Positions 60,271 through 64,000 of a DNA stretch of 64,000 nt are shown in pieces. Position 1 is the first letter of the stretch, and the number at the start of each line of letters is the position of its first letter. Under the pieces are notes generated by a model. That model did not search any database, had not been told where the DNA came from, and worked only from the letters and a program-made list of their open reading frames with translations. A program made the translations under genes and the position numbers. Source of the stretch: Aplectana chamaeleonis (taxonomy: Eukaryota; Nematoda; Chromadorea; Rhabditida; Cosmocercidae); NCBI GenBank assembly GCA_029168955.1, contig JAPDOI010001220.1:124001-188000 (forward strand), read 5' to 3'.

Positions 60271-60465
60271 TGGTCACCAAACACCCACCTTACGCTAGTT
60301 CAAAAGCTGTAACCACACTCTCATGTAGATCTGCTAGCGTGCTTCGTTTTTTTTTGCGCTGTAGCGCTTGACTGGGCCCTGGTCGAGAAGCGTGTGACGA
60401 GGAGAGTGCGCGACGACGGTGGGAAAAATCCGAGCCACGCATGTTCACTTGTGAGTTATCCTTAG

Positions 60466-60840
60466 ACCGACAATTGGGGGACTGGTGGTAGATCCGACGG
60501 TCTGTGTGATCACTCAAACAATTATACCGCAAGAACCACAAATATTGTTGAAGGATTCCTCAACAAACTGCAGTCCCGTTTTCCCAACACTGTCCCTTCA
60601 CTCACAGAATTACTTGATTTCCTGAGTGTAGAACTGACCCTAGCCAAATCCAGAATATTGCCCACCCATCAAGGAGAGATTGCAAAAAGTCATATAACAC
60701 CCCAAGAGGCGCGTAGGCAAGCGGATGTTTTAGAAGAGCTTCGTAGGTTTCATAACTTTGTCAACACCATAGGTAGACTACCCACCACCCGTGAATGTAA
60801 GGATCATCTCGATGCTTTGACAAGAAAATTAGCTCACTAG
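60466..60840 (+). other. Open frame, unrecognised, possibly retroelement-derived
   Basis: About 124 codons without an ATG near the start (SLTELLDFLSVELTLAKSRI, ARRQADVLEELRRFHNFVNT, TRECKDHLDALTRKLAH), helical and charged. Its position downstream of Penelope sequence suggests a piece of such an element. No domain recognised. Confidence 0.35.
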
Positions 60841-61434
60841 CACATAATACTCCCTCATATCGCATACTATTATATGTAGATTAGGAATTTCGATTGTATT
60901 ATTTGCTGAAAATGTTGGGATAAACATAGTATGCATCTCTGAGTGAAGGTGTTTGGCCGATGGCCTAGCAAAGTCGTTGAGACCAGAAATAAAAATCATT
61001 TAGAAAGTATAAACGACATGATCGTGAAGTATTCAGAGCAATCCTGATGAAAAACCAATTGAAAATCTGTCCGTATCACTGCTCTGCCACGAAAAAAACA
61101 ATATTCAAGAGTATCCTCGAATTCATACCAGTTTTCCTCTTGAAGAACTCATCTACTTCGTACACACGACTGTCAAATATACACGTTGTACCCACGACCA
61201 CCCAAATCAAGGAATTGACCTCCTTGAATTAATCACCTGGTGCATACACGCAGTATTTCAATGCCCTCATACCCTTTGTTAGCCGAAGAGTCATGTACAG
61301 CAAGCATCGAGCCAATGGCCGTGGTGGAGGGCCATAGACGGAGAGGAAGCCGCGCCCCTCCTCTTCTTCTCTGACTCACTCCCCTCGCTGGCTTCGCAGC
61401 TACGGCGCGGACCAGTTCTCACGTAATCGAAATT
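60841..61434. other. Intergenic, nothing recognised
   Basis: No feature recognised. Confidence 0.35.
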
Positions 61435-61625
61435 TTGAACGAATTTCGAAGAAAATTCGAAATTTTAATCGAATTTCGAAAAAAAAAATCAAAATTCCGA
61501 TTAGGTTCCGAAATTCGTTCGTTCGAACTCCGAAATTTCGGAAGTTTTTTAAAATTGGTTCATTCAAAGTTTTTTCGAACGAAAAATTTTCAAATATCGT
61601 TCGTTCGACGTTTTTTTTCGAAATT
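61435..61625. repeat. AATTTCGAA / CGTTCGTTCG simple-sequence block
   Basis: Same words as 49970-50770 (GAATTTCGAAAAAAAAAATC, TTCGTTCGTTCGAAC). Confidence 0.8.
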
Positions 61626-63106
61626 GTACAACTATCCTATATAATCTCTAGCAGGCTCCTTATGGAGCCCTGCTCTAGATGAAATTGTGTGGAAGCCACC
61701 GGGAAGCCACCGCGAACCTGGATTTCACCGAGAAATTGACGCAAAGCTATGACTAGGTCGGGAATTACTGCGAACACAACGCGAAATCACCGTTGCACAA
61801 CCCAGCGGCTGCCGCCAAATTACCGGGGAATGAAAAGCTTGTGAGAAGAAGTGCCGCGAATTTACCGCGAAAATACGGTGATAAGAAAGCCATCATTGCG
61901 ACGAGAGTGCTCTAGTGCACCACGAATGAAAAAAAAAACTTGAAAAATAATACCTGATCAATTGTATCAGTCCTTTTGTGCTCAAGAATAATACTGAAAG
62001 AATCGGTTACAACTTCTTGCTTTTCTGCCATCAATGGTTTCCCTAAAAAAAGTTGTGATTAAAAGAATAAGCTAAAAGTTCTCTCAGAATGGGCAATGGG
62101 CAGGCAAGGTTCAAAAGTTTTCAATTCCAAAAGAAAAGCAAATACAAGCAATCATCAAAAGAAGAAATGAAGAATTCCAATCGATGTTTCAGCGATCCAC
62201 ATGATTGCTCCACGTGTCAGTTTGGGGATGCTCCCCTGTGTTCACTGGGCATTTGAGTGAGCCCGTAGGTTTGGGGTCGCTCCCCCGAAATCGAATGAAC
62301 ACATCCAGCAAAGGAGGGACGAATACCCTACCAAGTCCCTCCCAAGAGGGAGGGGCTAGAGTATGCATGTCGGCGGCGAACCAAGGTTGTGTTTAGTCCC
62401 TAATGGCGTGGCCACGGCCGTTGGGTTGGGGACGATCCCCCGAGTACATGAGAGTATATCAGTGGAGGACAGCTCGGTTGTGCACAATCTCCTGTGTTGG
62501 AGTGTCCATCTTCATGTGACACCTCCATATGGGCCTCTTCTGCGGTAGTGAGCATGAAACCACGTAGAATAGTAGCAGGTAGAAGCATGACATACTCCAG
62601 TAAAGAATGGAGGACTGAGATTGGGCTCATCGTCAAAAACTGCAGCTATCCCCATGGTGCCTTTATAGTTTTGATACAAGGGGAAAACGAAAAACCTTGA
62701 AAAACTGCTCATGCTGAGAACTAGGGGGGAAGTTGTGTTTACGCCTGAGTTCGTGGGAGGATGGTACTTGGTTATTGTACTGGGCTCAACTCCCAACAAA
62801 CCATGAGTTTCAGTCTTTCAGTCTCGCTTCAACCACCGAATACCACAAGTGTGAGTTTCAGTATCTTTAAAAAATTGGGTGCCTTTATAGTTTTGATGCG
62901 CACTGTACAATGTAGTCAAAAGGCACAAAAACTACAATGTTGTTGTATACCAACAATAATGAGCCATTTATACTAGTTAGCACCTACTATTCATGCCCGC
63001 ACTGGCCCGTCGTTCGAGCATGACTGCTTTCGACACATGGTCAGAGATTAAACTGACAATACGATTCGTTACCGCAGATTCGACTTACGCTTTGTATACT
63101 TCCCTT
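61626..63106. other. Intergenic, nothing certain
   Basis: 61680-61870 repeats ACCGCGAA/CACCG words loosely. 62220-62470 repeats TTGGGGWCGMTCCCCCGA twice (62270, 62426). No gene recognised. Confidence 0.35.
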
Positions 63107-63110
63107 TTAA

Positions 63111-63594
63111 AGGCAGTGTTCACGGTAATCTTTAATTTTGAGATTAATAGCTACATCGATTGTTTGGCCCCCGGGTAGAATATAAATGACGAAGGAATCG
63201 AGGAAAACGCACCAGAAGGTCACGAAATCCTTTACTCTCACCACACCTCTTTACTCTCACAGGAACTGTTCGTTGTGACAATGAAATGATTTGTGGGCCC
63301 GTCCTTTACGATTATTTTCTTTCTGTTGCTCCGTTCTTTTCTTCGGACTCTAACTAGTACTATTTTGCCTGGAATATTCTTCCATTTTCGACTGATCCCA
63401 TTTTTTACCGGTGACAACCACCGTGAACATGTTCATACAACTGGACAACTAGTCCAGGCCAGAGAATAATGTCACTGAAATATGACGTTTTAGTGCCTTT
63501 CTCGCCATTTCTTCGTAATTTCTGTAATACTCGGTGGGCGACGCTTTCTTCTGAGTGGAAAACACGGAAACGAAAATCATCGTGAACACTGCCT
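63111..63594. mobile_element. MITE, TTAA/AGGCAGTGTTCACG family, reference copy
   Basis: TTAA on both sides (63107-63110, 63595-63598). Ends AGGCAGTGTTCACGGTAATC and CATCGTGAACACTGCCT. The clearest copy of the family also found at 11888, 18233, 33880 and 44870. Confidence 0.92.
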
Positions 63595-64000
63595 TTAAGA
63601 TATTTCGAAAATAGCAAGATAGTTCAGATAAAACTGAAATAAGAGAAAAACTATTGAGCGGATCACCCTGCGCCGGATCACCCCTGGCCCGACGTTTTGC
63701 GTGTAGTATGCGAAGCTGCTCCTCTTCCTAATCGTGAGCGTTCATGCATGCTGCCCCAGGTATAATGCCCACCGCCAAGCTACGGCAGTTTTCAATCACA
63801 ACGAAACATCCGCCGATCAGCCAGATTGGTCTGATTTGATTGGGAAGGGGTGTCTAAACCTGCCACCGACGCCGCCGAGTGTGTGAGTTGGAGAGGACAT
63901 GACGTCAGAGTAAAGGCACTACTTTACTTTACTTTATTACACGCCCGTACATACGTGTTTAAACAAACAAAAAAGAAAAGGGCTCAAACATCGTGGAATC
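63595..64000. other. End of window; repeat shared with the MULE region
   Basis: 63800-63885 (CCGCCGATCAGCCAGATTGG, AACCTGCCACCGACGCCGCC) resembles 55220-55303 next to the MULE, so a related element may continue beyond the window. Confidence 0.5.

Noticed and set aside
1..64000. CRISPR arrays, bacterial operons, rRNA or spliced-leader genes
   Set aside because: None of the diagnostic sequences seen; spliceosomal introns show the window is eukaryotic.

Overview
The window looks like nuclear DNA of a nematode, probably a rhabditid (clade V, strongylid-like) species. The anchor is a DAF-2 type insulin/IGF receptor gene on the + strand. Its exons are separated by many 40-80 bp introns with TTTCAG/TTTTAG acceptors. 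Everything else I can support is transposon-derived, which fits a large, repeat-rich worm genome. The species assignment is inference; the gene family is not.

1-22 kb: the 3' two thirds of the insulin receptor. About 21 exons cover fibronectin III repeats, the insert domain with two basic processing sites, the last FN3 repeat, the transmembrane segment, an NPEY juxtamembrane motif, the complete tyrosine kinase and a short tail. The exons for the L1-CR-L2 hormone-binding domains are not in the window and presumably lie upstream. Three introns are swollen by mobile DNA. The 5.7 kb intron holds a decayed non-LTR retrotransposon (3243-7079). The 2.4 kb intron holds a 41-bp satellite and a small MITE. 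The 7.4 kb intron inside the kinase domain holds a second, nearly intact copy of the same retrotransposon (13548-17487), which sits inside one MITE and is interrupted by another. This element encodes a hydrophobic leader ending in a virus-like 2A motif, a PHD-like zinc finger, an APE endonuclease and a reverse transcriptase.

22-35 kb: no gene recognised. The region is made of hAT-type MITEs with perfect 8-bp target duplications, satellites built on TTCGAA, a 76-bp perfect palindrome, a 3.6 kb composite foldback and a 1.25 kb near-perfect inverted repeat.

35.1-43.9 kb: a BEL/Pao LTR retrotransposon with a TG...CA 5' LTR and a tRNA-Gly-like primer site. It has a gag with DUF1759-like and CCHC domains, a long RS-rich linker and an aspartic protease. 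It lacks reverse transcriptase and integrase and carries a second zinc-knuckle ORF instead. Its 5' LTR is split by a minus-strand CR1-like fragment.

44-64 kb: more MITEs and foldbacks, a possible small two-exon gene (52.2 kb), a duplicated and broken Mutator-like (MULE) transposon (54.3-57 kb), and the 3' end of a Penelope-like element (59.3-60.1 kb) with a GIY-YIG nuclease and a hammerhead-ribozyme-like motif just downstream. The last 2.5 kb is mostly unrecognised sequence plus one TTAA-flanked MITE.

A recurring theme is one superfamily of MITEs with TTAA target sites and AGGCA-type ends. At least eight copies lie in the window, several within receptor introns and within the retrotransposons.
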